Source: Pseudomonadota bacterium
Lineage (GTDB): Bacteria; Bdellovibrionota_C; UBA2361; OMIW01
NCBI GenBank assembly: GCA_900299205.1
Contig: OMIW01000203.1
Coordinates: 1-21,708 of the forward strand
Reading direction: 5' to 3'
DNA length: 21,708 nucleotides
Shown: piece after piece, positions 7,741-15,008 of the stretch
How the letters are laid out: every line of letters starts with the position of its first letter
Position numbering within the stretch: position 1 is the first letter of the stretch
Notes under the pieces: model-generated
The model's database searches: none
The model's input: only the letters and a program-made list of their open reading frames with translations
Told to the model about the DNA's origin: nothing
Made by a program: the position numbers and the translations under genes

Positions 7741-8388
7741 ATGTCAGCTTCCATTTTCTTTATTCTCGTTGGCCCGGCTGGTAGCGGGAAAACGACGGTA
7801 CGGAAACATCTTCTCGAGACATTCCGGGGATCTCTCTCCGTTTGTGTTACGGCAACTTCTCGCGCTCCAAGACCAGGAGAAGTCGACGGAGTGAGCTACC
7901 ATTTCCTGACGCGAGATGACTTCGTTCAAAGGATTCAGCAGGGTGATTTTGTTGAGTGGCAGGAAACTCACGGGAACCTGTACGGAACTCTGAAAAAGAC
8001 CCTTGAAGATGCTCGGAGTTCCGGGCAGGATCTGGTGTTCGATATAGACATTCGGGGTGCACTCTTTTTTCGGGCGCATTTTCCGGAAAGTACGGTGGTG
8101 TTGTTTCTCGTACCACCGACCGCTACGGAGCTTGTCGCCCGCCTCCGGGCTCGGGGAGGGTCAGAGGAGGAGATTCGCACTCGGCTTAAGACGGCGGAGG
8201 GGGAGTATTCGATCTTTCACGCAAATCAATCTGCGATTGACTATCTTGTCGTCAATAACGACCTTCCCAATACTGTTGCTGAGGTAGAGGCGGTCGTGAG
8301 AGCAGAGCGTCTGCGGTGTTGCCGACATTCCCCAGAGCGAAGGGCCGAGTTGTGTTCCCTGAAGGATAGTCAATCGGGAGAGGAGTAA
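7741..8388 (+). CDS. gmk: Guanylate kinase
   Basis: Cytosolic nucleoside monophosphate kinase converting GMP and ATP to GDP and ADP. The P-loop is GPAGSGKTT (11-19), with Thr where Ser is usual. The GMP-binding segment T-S-R-A-P-R-P-G-E-V-D-G-V-S-Y-H-F (about 40-56) is the family signature. The GDFVEW and YGT block (about 67-82) and the FDIDIRGA segment (about 100-107) match the conserved core. At 215 residues the length is normal, with a short polar C-terminal tail. The ATG at 7741 is the only start that keeps the P-loop correctly near the N-terminus; the upstream ribosome site is weak (GGTAGCGAG). Confidence 0.95.
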   Translation: MSASIFFILVGPAGSGKTTVRKHLLETFRGSLSVCVTATSRAPRPGEVDGVSYHFLTRDDFVQRIQQGDFVEWQETHGNLYGTLKKTLEDARSSGQDLVFDIDIRGALFFRAHFPESTVVLFLVPPTATELVARLRARGGSEEEIRTRLKTAEGEYSIFHANQSAIDYLVVNNDLPNTVAEVEAVVRAERLRCCRHSPERRAELCSLKDSQSGEE

Positions 8389-8724
8389 CCAACGTGGTTG
8401 GCCCCATAAAGACTGTGTCATGAAGGCCCGCCGTTGAGTGATATTTTATCTTTGAAATTTCTCATATGTCCCGACTCCACGCATGATGTAGAGTGTCCAT
8501 TTTGATCTGATTACCCTTGAAAGGGGAACGCTATGAGTTTGAATGAGCAATGTTCGCGAGGATAGCTATTGAGCGTTCCTTGGGGGACTCGCCTGTTTCG
8601 AGCAGTTTTGTGGCTTCCGGAAGGGGCGAAAGAACAAGAAGGATGGGAGTTCCGCTTTAGGGGGTACCCGTGTTCATTAAAGAGGTGGATGAGGGGAGAT
8701 TGTTTTATTGAGGCAGATTTGAAA
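8389..8724. other. Intergenic region between gmk and the PDZ lipoprotein
   Basis: No convincing gene is seen in these 336 bases. An 8-bp inverted repeat, GGAACGCT (8525-8532) and AGCGTTCC (8572-8579), encloses 39 nt and may be a structured leader or an operator. The downstream frame is open from a TTG at 8569, but that extension has no signal-peptide or domain character and is not taken as coding. Confidence 0.4.
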
Positions 8725-9204
8725 ATGCGTATCAAAGTATCACTCGGAATTTCGCTCGGTCTGGTTTTTAGCGGGGCAGTCGGACTCGCCGGATGCGCTT
8801 CTTTTGGTTTTTTACCATCTCGTGGTTTCGAATCGGCTCAACGGCGCATCATAACCTCTGAAATTGGGCGCCAGGAGATCTCCGTTCCTCGTTTGGAGCT
8901 TGCTCGGCGAATCAGGGAGCGAGGTACCGGGGAGGGGGTGCGACTAATACCGATATTAAAGGGACAAAGTTATGAGATGGAAACGACCCCCGAGTATCGG
9001 ATATTTAATGTGAAAAAAGGGGGAGTTTACGAGCTTTTGGGTCTCCAAAACGCCGACGTGATCATTTCTGCTCATGATTACGTGATCCGAGATCCGAGGG
9101 CATTCCCTCAATACATCGCTTTATTGAAGGGTCAGCAGAGTTCCTCTATTGAAATACGAAGGGATGGGTCGCCTCTGCTATTGGCAATAAAGATTACGGA
9201 TTAG
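8725..9204 (+). CDS. Lipoprotein with GspC-like PDZ domain
   Basis: Predicted lipoprotein of 159 residues. From the ATG at 8725 the N-terminus is a lipoprotein signal peptide with lipobox L-A-G-C (C24 lipidated). GAGG lies about 12 nt upstream, a longish spacing. The C-terminal half (about 75-155) resembles the PDZ/C-terminal domain of type II secretion protein GspC: VRLIPILKG, then FNVKKGGVYELLGLQNADVI, then a D-P-R-A-F-P-Q-Y helix and an IEIRRDG strand. Classical GspC is instead anchored by a transmembrane helix and carries a homology region, which is not evident here. No other type II secretion genes are in the window. It could be a stand-alone periplasmic PDZ adaptor. The fold is fairly clear; the function is inferred. 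Confidence 0.65.
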   Translation: MRIKVSLGISLGLVFSGAVGLAGCASFGFLPSRGFESAQRRIITSEIGRQEISVPRLELARRIRERGTGEGVRLIPILKGQSYEMETTPEYRIFNVKKGGVYELLGLQNADVIISAHDYVIRDPRAFPQYIALLKGQQSSSIEIRRDGSPLLLAIKITD

Positions 9205-9259
9205 AGGATTCAGGGAGCGGCTATCCTCGATCTTAGGCTTTGGAATCGTTCAGTTGCTG

Positions 9260-9288
9260 TTGGCAAGATGTTCAACTGGGTTTAATAC
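9260..9288 (+). promoter_or_regulatory. Candidate promoter upstream of the Ser/Thr kinase gene
   Basis: TTGGCA (9260-9265) is 17 nt from TAATAC (9283-9288); TTTAAT at 9281-9286 is an overlapping alternative -10 with shorter spacing. Just downstream, CGGCTGAC (9291-9298) and GTCAGTCG (9306-9313) form an 8-bp stem with one G-T pair. It is the only promoter-like pair noticed in the 138-nt gap. Confidence 0.35.
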
Positions 9289-9342
9289 AACGGCTGACTT
9301 GCGTGGTCAGTCGTATGCAGCCCCCCTGAAAAGGTGAGCCTA

Positions 9343-10353
9343 GTGTCCGAGAGACCACCTGAAGAGGCAAATGTAATTTCAAACCAGCCGCTTCTTGCAA
9401 AGCGGTTTGAGCTTATCAAGGTCGCCGGTTCAGGGGGAGCCTCGGCAGTGTTTCATGTCAGAGATACTGAGCGTGATGGGGAAGAGGTTGCCCTCAAGGT
9501 CCTAACAAACAGGTCTGCCTTCGACGCGCTGACTATATCCCGATTTGAGGCGGAGGTTGGTTTTCTACGAGAAATCAATCATCCGAATATCGTTCGAGCT
9601 TATGATTTCATCTCACTGGGTCACACGATTGCCTATACGATGGAGTTGGTACGCGGCCGCGAATTGTCCCGCTTCCTCGCTCCCGGGGCGTTAAGCCTTG
9701 AAATGGTGGACACTATTTTCCGCCAGCTTCTCTCGGCTCTCCATGAGCTTCATAGTCGCGGGGTCTTCCATCGGGACCTTAAGTTAGAAAACCTTCTCTA
9801 CACGGAGGGCGTGGGTATTAAACTCATGGACTTTGGCTTAATGAAGCTCCAACGGAATTCACCCGATACCCAGGCAGGGGTACTTCTTGGAACTGCTCAG
9901 TACCTCCCTCCAGAGTATATTCAGACCGGTCACTATGATGCTCGCAGCGACCTCTATTGCGTGGGGGTTCTGTTGTACGAAGTTCTCTCGGGGGCCCGTT
10001 GGCTTGCTAATTATTCGGGGGACAAATCGATAGACTATCTCGTTGAGCATAATTTTAACGTCCCGCACGAACTTCCCTCCAAAGTTCCGCTTAAGTATCA
10101 GTGCATCGTCGATAAGGCGATGATGGCCGACGCAAAGCGACGGTATCAGTCGGCTTATGAAATGATGATAGCTTTCAATGAAGAGCCCCCCGTCAACGTG
10201 ATACTCAAGGGGCGACCGGGTCCGAGAGCCAGCCACCCTTTCTTTTCTCGAGAGGGCTTCTTTCATTTCATTAAAGACCCGGTCGTTATTTTGCTTCTCG
10301 GCATAATGACCGTTCTCAGCCTAGTGCTTGTGTTCGACAAGCAGCCGTTCTAG
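9343..10353 (+). CDS. Membrane-anchored Ser/Thr protein kinase
   Basis: Hanks-type Ser/Thr kinase (336 residues) with an N-terminal cytosolic catalytic domain and one C-terminal membrane helix (about 312-331), and no extracellular sensor domain. The catalytic elements are complete: glycine loop GSGGASAVF (29-37), Lys in V-A-L-K (K52), catalytic loop HRDLKLEN (143-150), DFG (163-165), activation-segment end GTAQYLPPEY with PPE replacing APE, and DARSDLYCVGVLLYE of subdomain IX. GTG at 9343 has AGGTGA at 5-nt spacing; GTG at 9334 is in frame but has no site. The target is unknown; the FHA protein encoded at 2417-3397 is one possible reader of its phosphorylation. Confidence 0.9.
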   Translation: MSERPPEEANVISNQPLLAKRFELIKVAGSGGASAVFHVRDTERDGEEVALKVLTNRSAFDALTISRFEAEVGFLREINHPNIVRAYDFISLGHTIAYTMELVRGRELSRFLAPGALSLEMVDTIFRQLLSALHELHSRGVFHRDLKLENLLYTEGVGIKLMDFGLMKLQRNSPDTQAGVLLGTAQYLPPEYIQTGHYDARSDLYCVGVLLYEVLSGARWLANYSGDKSIDYLVEHNFNVPHELPSKVPLKYQCIVDKAMMADAKRRYQSAYEMMIAFNEEPPVNVILKGRPGPRASHPFFSREGFFHFIKDPVVILLLGIMTVLSLVLVFDKQPF

Positions 10354-10415
10354 CTCCGTTCGTGAGAGGGAGGATAAGCACCGGTTGATTCAGGCCCCCT
10401 TGTTTCTCGAAAGAT

Positions 10416-10790
10416 TTATCTGAGCAGAATAACGCTCCACGGGATTATCGCGGCCCCAATGTAAGCCAAGCTCAACAAGGCAAGGGTTTCTCCCACCCAA
10501 AGAACTTGACGGCCAAGCAAACGAAGAGATACCACAATAGCGATTGCTGAGCCCTTGGCGATTATCAGTGTCGGAGCAACCCCAAACATCCTCATTGCCT
10601 CGCGCAGCGCGATGTTTCCTTCCATCGCAACGCCGAACCGAGCCATCCCCAGACCGGTTGCGAACCCGTCAAGGATTTGACAGAGGACCAGGATGCCAGC
10701 AAAGGCGGTCATCACCGATGGATGACGGAGTACCGACACTACGTCGGGGGCCTGTGCAGGGGAGCCGGAACGCTTGGTTGAAGAGTTCAT
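10416..10790 (-). CDS. Small DUF5658-like integral membrane protein
   Basis: A 124-residue protein with three or four predicted membrane helices (about 28-46, 67-90, 98-120). The order of a helix ending L-D-G-F-A-T, a short segment with E-x-N-I-A-L-R, then a small-residue helix starting after V-A-P-T-L resembles the DUF5658 family of bacterial membrane proteins of unknown role. This assignment is from memory of the pattern and is tentative. There is no clear ribosome site before the ATG. It lies 127 nt downstream of the msrBA gene on the same strand, with its own promoter-like sequence, and converges with the kinase gene (62-nt gap). Confidence 0.6.
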   Translation of the reverse strand: MNSSTKRSGSPAQAPDVVSVLRHPSVMTAFAGILVLCQILDGFATGLGMARFGVAMEGNIALREAMRMFGVAPTLIIAKGSAIAIVVSLRLLGRQVLWVGETLALLSLAYIGAAIIPWSVILLR

Positions 10791-10807
10791 ACGGGGATAA
10801 AGGTCAA

Positions 10808-10837
10808 GTGTATACTCACGTTTTACACTAATCGCAA
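10808..10837 (-). promoter_or_regulatory. Promoter with overlapping inverted repeat for the DUF5658-like gene
   Basis: On the minus strand TTGCGA (10837-10832) is 17 nt from TATACA (10814-10809), about 20 nt upstream of the start codon at 10790. The -10 element is embedded in the inverted repeat GTGTA (10808-10812) and TACAC (10824-10828), a layout typical of an operator overlapping a promoter. Confidence 0.4.
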
Positions 10838-10917
10838 TCAGGAGGTCAAACGGTTCAGATTATGAGTCGTCCACGGTTTTTTTCAGAGATACCAGAATGC
10901 GGTGCAGAGGCAGGGCC

Positions 10918-12177
10918 CTAGTCCCGCAGATAATGACAGGTATATCCGCCGGGATTTTTCTGTAAATAATCCTGATGATATCCCTCGGCGGGATAGAAGG
11001 TGCCGACAGGTTCAAGGGTGGTCGCAAGAGGCTTGGACCACCTTCCCGATTCAACCACTTCCGCCATTATTCGCGAGGCCTTTTCTTTGTCAATCGGTGA
11101 TGCTACGAAAATAGTTGAACGATATCGGGTGCCTATGTCGTTCCCTTGGCGATTTTTGGTCGTTGGATCGTGAATACGGAAAAAAAATCGAAGGAGGTCC
11201 TCATAGGAGAGCCGGCTGGGGTCATAAATTACCTCAATCGCCTCAGCGTGACCGGTGCGATCGGTTGAAACGGACTGATAGCTAGGATTCTGAACGGAGC
11301 CCCCCGTATACCCAACGGTTGTGTCAAGCACTCCGGGAAGCGATCGGATGAGTTCCTCCATACCCCAGAAACATCCCCCCGCGAGCACCGCACGGGCCGG
11401 TTCAGGGACGGTGGAGGACGGTGATGAAGATGAGGCTTTCGAAGCGGAGCTTTCAGACCCGTGAAGAGACTGAGAGGTCGGGTGAGAGGCGCCTAACGAC
11501 TGTCCGATATTGGGGAAGAGATGGGCGAACTCGCCGTAACCCGAGCGGGTTAAATCCGAGGCGGGCACGAATCGGAGTGCCGCTGAATTAATACAATACC
11601 GCCGACCGGTTGGACCCGGCCCGTCGTTGAAAAGGTGCCCGAGATGTGAGTCTCCTTGCGACGAGCGAACCTCTGTTCGGATCATGCCGTGTTTAGTGTC
11701 AACCCGCTCGCGGATCTGCTGCCCGACGATAGGTTGGGTAAAACTCGGCCATCCAGTGCCAGAATCGAACTTATCGAGCGAGCTGAAAAGAGGCTCACCC
11801 GATACGATATCGACGTAAATGCCCGGGTCTTTTTTATTCCAGAACTCATTCTGAAAAGGGGGCTCGGTCCCGTCGCACTGAGTGACATTATATTGCTCTG
11901 GAGAGAGGAGTTCCTTCAGTTTATCCTTCGAGGGTTTCGATTCGCTGTGGGAGGAATTATCGGTCATGGGAGAAGGGCTTGTGTCTATAGCAGTGTAAGG
12001 GGCCGAGAGAGAAGAGGCTGGGGTCGAGATAACTTCCCCCGACTCAGCAAGTGCGTCGTTCAGGATCATGCTATTGCCGTTGAGGAGAAGCAATAGCATC
12101 ATGAATGCCACGCTGTTGTAACGCCTCCGAGAGCGTTGAGGGCAAGGATTTGATCGTTGACAAGGGGAGTCAATCAT
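10918..12177 (-). CDS. Exported peptide-methionine sulfoxide reductase MsrB-MsrA fusion
   Basis: Bifunctional repair enzyme reducing both methionine-S-oxide and methionine-R-oxide in periplasmic proteins. Order of parts: signal peptide (basic RSRRR at 15-19, hydrophobic core 26-38, likely cleavage after ALA near 44); a Ser/Pro-rich linker; the MsrB domain (about 86-215) with [20 protein letters not shown] and catalytic C195 in [11 protein letters not shown]; a Ser-rich linker (about 225-260); and the MsrA domain (about 262-419) with GGCFWG (catalytic C269), DRTGHAE and a C-terminal recycling-type C414. MsrB lacks the zinc CxxC pairs, as in PilB-type domains, and has Thr141 where that type carries its resolving Cys in SGCGWPSF; C101 is a possible substitute. 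Because the signal peptide implies export, an external thiol electron donor is needed and is not in the window. Confidence 0.9.
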   Translation of the reverse strand: MIDSPCQRSNPCPQRSRRRYNSVAFMMLLLLLNGNSMILNDALAESGEVISTPASSLSAPYTAIDTSPSPMTDNSSHSESKPSKDKLKELLSPEQYNVTQCDGTEPPFQNEFWNKKDPGIYVDIVSGEPLFSSLDKFDSGTGWPSFTQPIVGQQIRERVDTKHGMIRTEVRSSQGDSHLGHLFNDGPGPTGRRYCINSAALRFVPASDLTRSGYGEFAHLFPNIGQSLGASHPTSQSLHGSESSASKASSSSPSSTVPEPARAVLAGGCFWGMEELIRSLPGVLDTTVGYTGGSVQNPSYQSVSTDRTGHAEAIEVIYDPSRLSYEDLLRFFFRIHDPTTKNRQGNDIGTRYRSTIFVASPIDKEKASRIMAEVVESGRWSKPLATTLEPVGTFYPAEGYHQDYLQKNPGGYTCHYLRD

Positions 12178-12318
12178 CGCTTCATCTCATTTTATTTCTG
12201 GATATCTCACGGATTGCCTTAGCTGTGTTTAGGGAGGCTTTTGAGCATCCCAGATCACCGCTATCAGCCGTCACAGTCCTATTATCGAACGCCGGGTGAT
12301 TATCGACAAGGATGTGCA

Positions 12319-12352
12319 TCCTCCCTTGTTGTTCGGAGGGGACTTATTTTTT
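12319..12352 (+). promoter_or_regulatory. Terminator-like hairpin in the mgtE leader
   Basis: CCTCC (12320-12324) pairs with GGAGG (12335-12339), extendable by a T-G pair, followed by GGAC and a T-rich run (12344-12352). It lies 18 nt before the chosen mgtE start. It could attenuate transcription or occlude translation, but the stem is only 5-6 bp. I did not see a full M-box magnesium riboswitch in the 193-nt divergent region. Confidence 0.3.
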
Positions 12353-12370
12353 CATGTAACGGATTCGGTG

Positions 12371-13786
12371 ATGCGAGAAGAACTACGAAACAATCACCTC
12401 CTCGCGGGGGCCGATAGCGATCTGGCGGCCCGTCTGCGGGAGCTTATTGAGGCCCGCCTACTCCATGAATTGCGCGATCTCGTCGTCTCGCTCCCTGAGG
12501 CCACGGTTGCTGACCTTCTTGCGGGTCTTCCAGTTGAGGAGCAGATAGTTGTCTTCCGAATTCTTCCTCACGATCACGCTACCGATGTTTTTGAGTTTCT
12601 CGATACCGATGCACAGGTCGCCCTTCTTAACTCACTTGGATCTGACCGTGTTGCCTTCTTCCTGAACGAGATGGCGGCTGATGACAGAACGGCGCTTTTC
12701 GAGGAGATGCCGACTCCTCTTGTGCGACGGCTAATGGGTTTACTCGCCAAAGATGAGCGGATAATCGCGCTCTCGCTCCTCGGCTATCCCGAGTACAGCG
12801 TCGGTCGATTGATGACCCCAGATTACCTCTCCGTCCGACCGGAATGGCCAGTTTCAGAGGTATTGCTTCATATTCGGGAGCGGGGAAGTTTGAGTGACAC
12901 CCTTTCGGTTTTCTTCGTGTGCGATGAAGTGGGGTTGCTCATCGGGAACATTAACGTTGGGGATCTCCTGCTCGCTGACCCTACCTCGACAGCTGATACT
13001 ATCTGCGACAAGAACGTCGTCGTGCTTCATCCGCAGGATGATCAGGAGGCTGCAGCAAACCTCTTTCATCGTCACGGACGCCCCGTATTACCGGTCGTTG
13101 ATGCCGCTGGTATCCTCATAGGTATCGTCACGATGGATGATGCACTTGAGGTCGCTCGTGAAGAGGCAACTGAGGATATTCAGAAGCTTGGCGCAGTTGC
13201 GGCACTTGAGGAGCCCTATCTGAAGGCTCCACTCGCTCGACTCATTCAGAGTCGGGCGTTGTGGCTTGTTGTGCTCTTCGTCGGAGAGATGATGACCGCC
13301 TCGGCCATGGCGCTTTATGAGAAGGAGATCGAGCGGGCGGTAGTGCTTGCGGTATTCGTCCCCCTCATCATTTCGAGTGGTGGTAATTCGGGGAGCCAGG
13401 CGGCATCGTTGGTGATACGAGCGATGGCAATAGGCGAGATCCGACTGGTTGACTGGCGCCGGGTCCTGCGCCGCGAGCTCGCGTCTGGGTTCGTGTTAGG
13501 GAGTGTTCTCGGGATTCTCGGCCTGGTTCGGATCGCGATCTGGGGCGGGACATTTAATACGTATGGCCCTCACTGGCTCATGATTGGTCTTGTTGTGATG
13601 GTCTCACTTATCATTGTGGTCCTCTGGGGAACAATAGTGGGTTCTATGCTCCCCTTCATCCTGCGTTCTCTTGGAGCCGACCCCGCAACTTCCTCAGCTC
13701 CGTTTGTGGCAACCCTTGTAGATGTCATCGGCCTTATCGCCTACTTTACCGTGGCAGCTCTCCTTTTACAGGGTACGTTGTTGTAA
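12371..13786 (+). CDS. mgtE: MgtE-family magnesium channel/transporter
   Basis: Inner-membrane Mg2+ channel gated by its cytosolic domains. From the ATG at 12371 the protein has 471 residues: an N-terminal MgtE_N helical domain (about 20-125), a CBS pair (about 135-265; motifs S-V-R-P and L-I-G-I-V-T-M-D-D), then the five-helix pore domain. The family signature PLIISSGGNSGSQAASLVIR (about 332-351) is intact, and acidic residues in the connecting helix E-E-A-T-E-D-I-Q fit the Mg2+-sensing region. An in-frame GTG at 12296 would add 25 residues before the conserved domain and is less likely. It is divergent from msrBA and followed by a terminator. Regulation may involve the leader hairpin just upstream. 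Confidence 0.93.
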   Translation: MREELRNNHLLAGADSDLAARLRELIEARLLHELRDLVVSLPEATVADLLAGLPVEEQIVVFRILPHDHATDVFEFLDTDAQVALLNSLGSDRVAFFLNEMAADDRTALFEEMPTPLVRRLMGLLAKDERIIALSLLGYPEYSVGRLMTPDYLSVRPEWPVSEVLLHIRERGSLSDTLSVFFVCDEVGLLIGNINVGDLLLADPTSTADTICDKNVVVLHPQDDQEAAANLFHRHGRPVLPVVDAAGILIGIVTMDDALEVAREEATEDIQKLGAVAALEEPYLKAPLARLIQSRALWLVVLFVGEMMTASAMALYEKEIERAVVLAVFVPLIISSGGNSGSQAASLVIRAMAIGEIRLVDWRRVLRRELASGFVLGSVLGILGLVRIAIWGGTFNTYGPHWLMIGLVVMVSLIIVVLWGTIVGSMLPFILRSLGADPATSSAPFVATLVDVIGLIAYFTVAALLLQGTLL

Positions 13787-13812
13787 AAAACCCGGTATTG
13801 CGGTGTTTTTTT
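13785..13812 (+). terminator. Intrinsic terminator after mgtE
   Basis: An A-run (13785-13790), CCG (13792-13794), loop GTATTG, CGG (13801-13803) and a run of seven T (13806-13812). The GC part of the stem is short, but A-T pairing extends it and the T-run is strong. It overlaps the mgtE stop codon region. Confidence 0.55.
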
Positions 13813-13835
13813 GAGGGTTTTAAGATGTCCAGATA

Positions 13836-15008
13836 ATGATGCTACGGAACGAGACAGTCCCTTTAGGATCCTCTATTGCCGTTGCGCGAAACGATTTCAC
13901 CATGAACAGGTATACTGGCTTCGTATCGATCTGCTTTGCTGTCGATAGCGGTTCGTCAATTGATGTTGAGCGAGCTCGTCATCGGGTCCACGGCTTGCGG
14001 GTCAACGCTCCTCGGAACGATCCTGATCGTGTGCTTCTTCATGCTGCGCGCTCATGTGAGCCGATTGAAGTGGTTGCTGGTTCGATTCTCGATCCGCGGG
14101 TCGAGTTGACGATGTATTCAGATTTCGGAGGTATTTGTCTCAGATTTCGGCTCCTATTTTCAGGTACCATGCGGGAATGGGTCGAGCTCAGCGATTCAAT
14201 AAACGACAATCTTGCCCTTGAGGGGCTTGCTATCGAATGCACGAGGCAGATTTGCACTGAGCTTGGTGACGCGCTGATCGAGCCTGCAATTGCTAAAAAC
14301 GCCGAAGATTACCCGATTTACTGCATCCAGGTCCCAGAGGATCAGGACCTTGATACGTTTGTTGAGGCGAATCGGGCTGAAATCGCCCAAATCGTCAATG
14401 CCGAGCGATTTTCTCTCCACCACCAGCTCATTCGGGAGACAATCGAGGGAAGGATATCCTGGTACCAGAATGACAGCCTGTTTATCGATTGGAGTGGTGC
14501 TGCCCTTATCCGCCATCCAAAGCGGATGGAGGAGGTCGTCGCTGATGACACGATAGCGGCCCTTGAGTTTGCAAATATGCAGCTCCACCAGTTCGATATT
14601 CTTGCGCGAAGGCTCGATAGAGCAGTCGTCGAGGCTTATCGGGTGCCGGTTGATCAGGGGGTGACTGAAGCAGACCAGCAACATCTTGATGCTCTTACTA
14701 TAGATGCCGCTGAGCTTATCGGACGGGTTAGTAGCGGATTAAAGATCTTTTCTGACAAACATCAGGCTCGGCTGTTGAGGGTCGTCGCGCGGCGATTCGA
14801 GTTCCAGGCCCGTTCCGATGAGATGCGGGGTAAGCTCGCCGACCTGAGGACGATCCGGCAGCGGGTTGTCGACAGAAGGCGACACCGACAGGCTCATCTC
14901 GTCGAGGTTCTCATAGCGAGTCTGATTGTGATTGAGGTTATCCCCCTCCTCTATCGGGGGCTCGTGCTCCTTAGTGAGATACTTTTCAGCAGCGGGGTAC
15001 CTGCATAG
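13836..15008 (+). CDS. RMD1/DUF155-like membrane protein
   Basis: A 390-residue protein without a signal peptide. The central part contains DSLFIDWSGAALI (about 209-221) and DDTIAALEFANMQLHQFDILARRLD (about 233-257). Residues 280-355 form charged long helices, and a C-terminal hydrophobic segment (about 358-382: H-L-V-E-V-L-I-A-S-L-I-V-I-E-V) completes the layout. Basic long helices followed by an Ile/Val-rich helix ending in I-E-V is the architecture of DUF155 (RMD1/YagE) proteins, whose biochemical function is not established in bacteria. ATG 13836 and ATG 13839 are adjacent, and no good ribosome site precedes them. Its last 23 nt overlap the 3' end of the opposing M48 protease gene. Confidence 0.6.
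   Translation: MMLRNETVPLGSSIAVARNDFTMNRYTGFVSICFAVDSGSSIDVERARHRVHGLRVNAPRNDPDRVLLHAARSCEPIEVVAGSILDPRVELTMYSDFGGICLRFRLLFSGTMREWVELSDSINDNLALEGLAIECTRQICTELGDALIEPAIAKNAEDYPIYCIQVPEDQDLDTFVEANRAEIAQIVNAERFSLHHQLIRETIEGRISWYQNDSLFIDWSGAALIRHPKRMEEVVADDTIAALEFANMQLHQFDILARRLDRAVVEAYRVPVDQGVTEADQQHLDALTIDAAELIGRVSSGLKIFSDKHQARLLRVVARRFEFQARSDEMRGKLADLRTIRQRVVDRRRHRQAHLVEVLIASLIVIEVIPLLYRGLVLLSEILFSSGVPA

Noticed and set aside
8569-8724. N-terminal 52-residue extension of the PDZ lipoprotein from TTG 8569
   Set aside because: It would bury the lipoprotein signal peptide, which begins properly at the ATG at 8725.
12178-12370. M-box magnesium riboswitch upstream of mgtE
   Set aside because: I could not identify the conserved multi-stem architecture; only a short terminator-like hairpin is supported.
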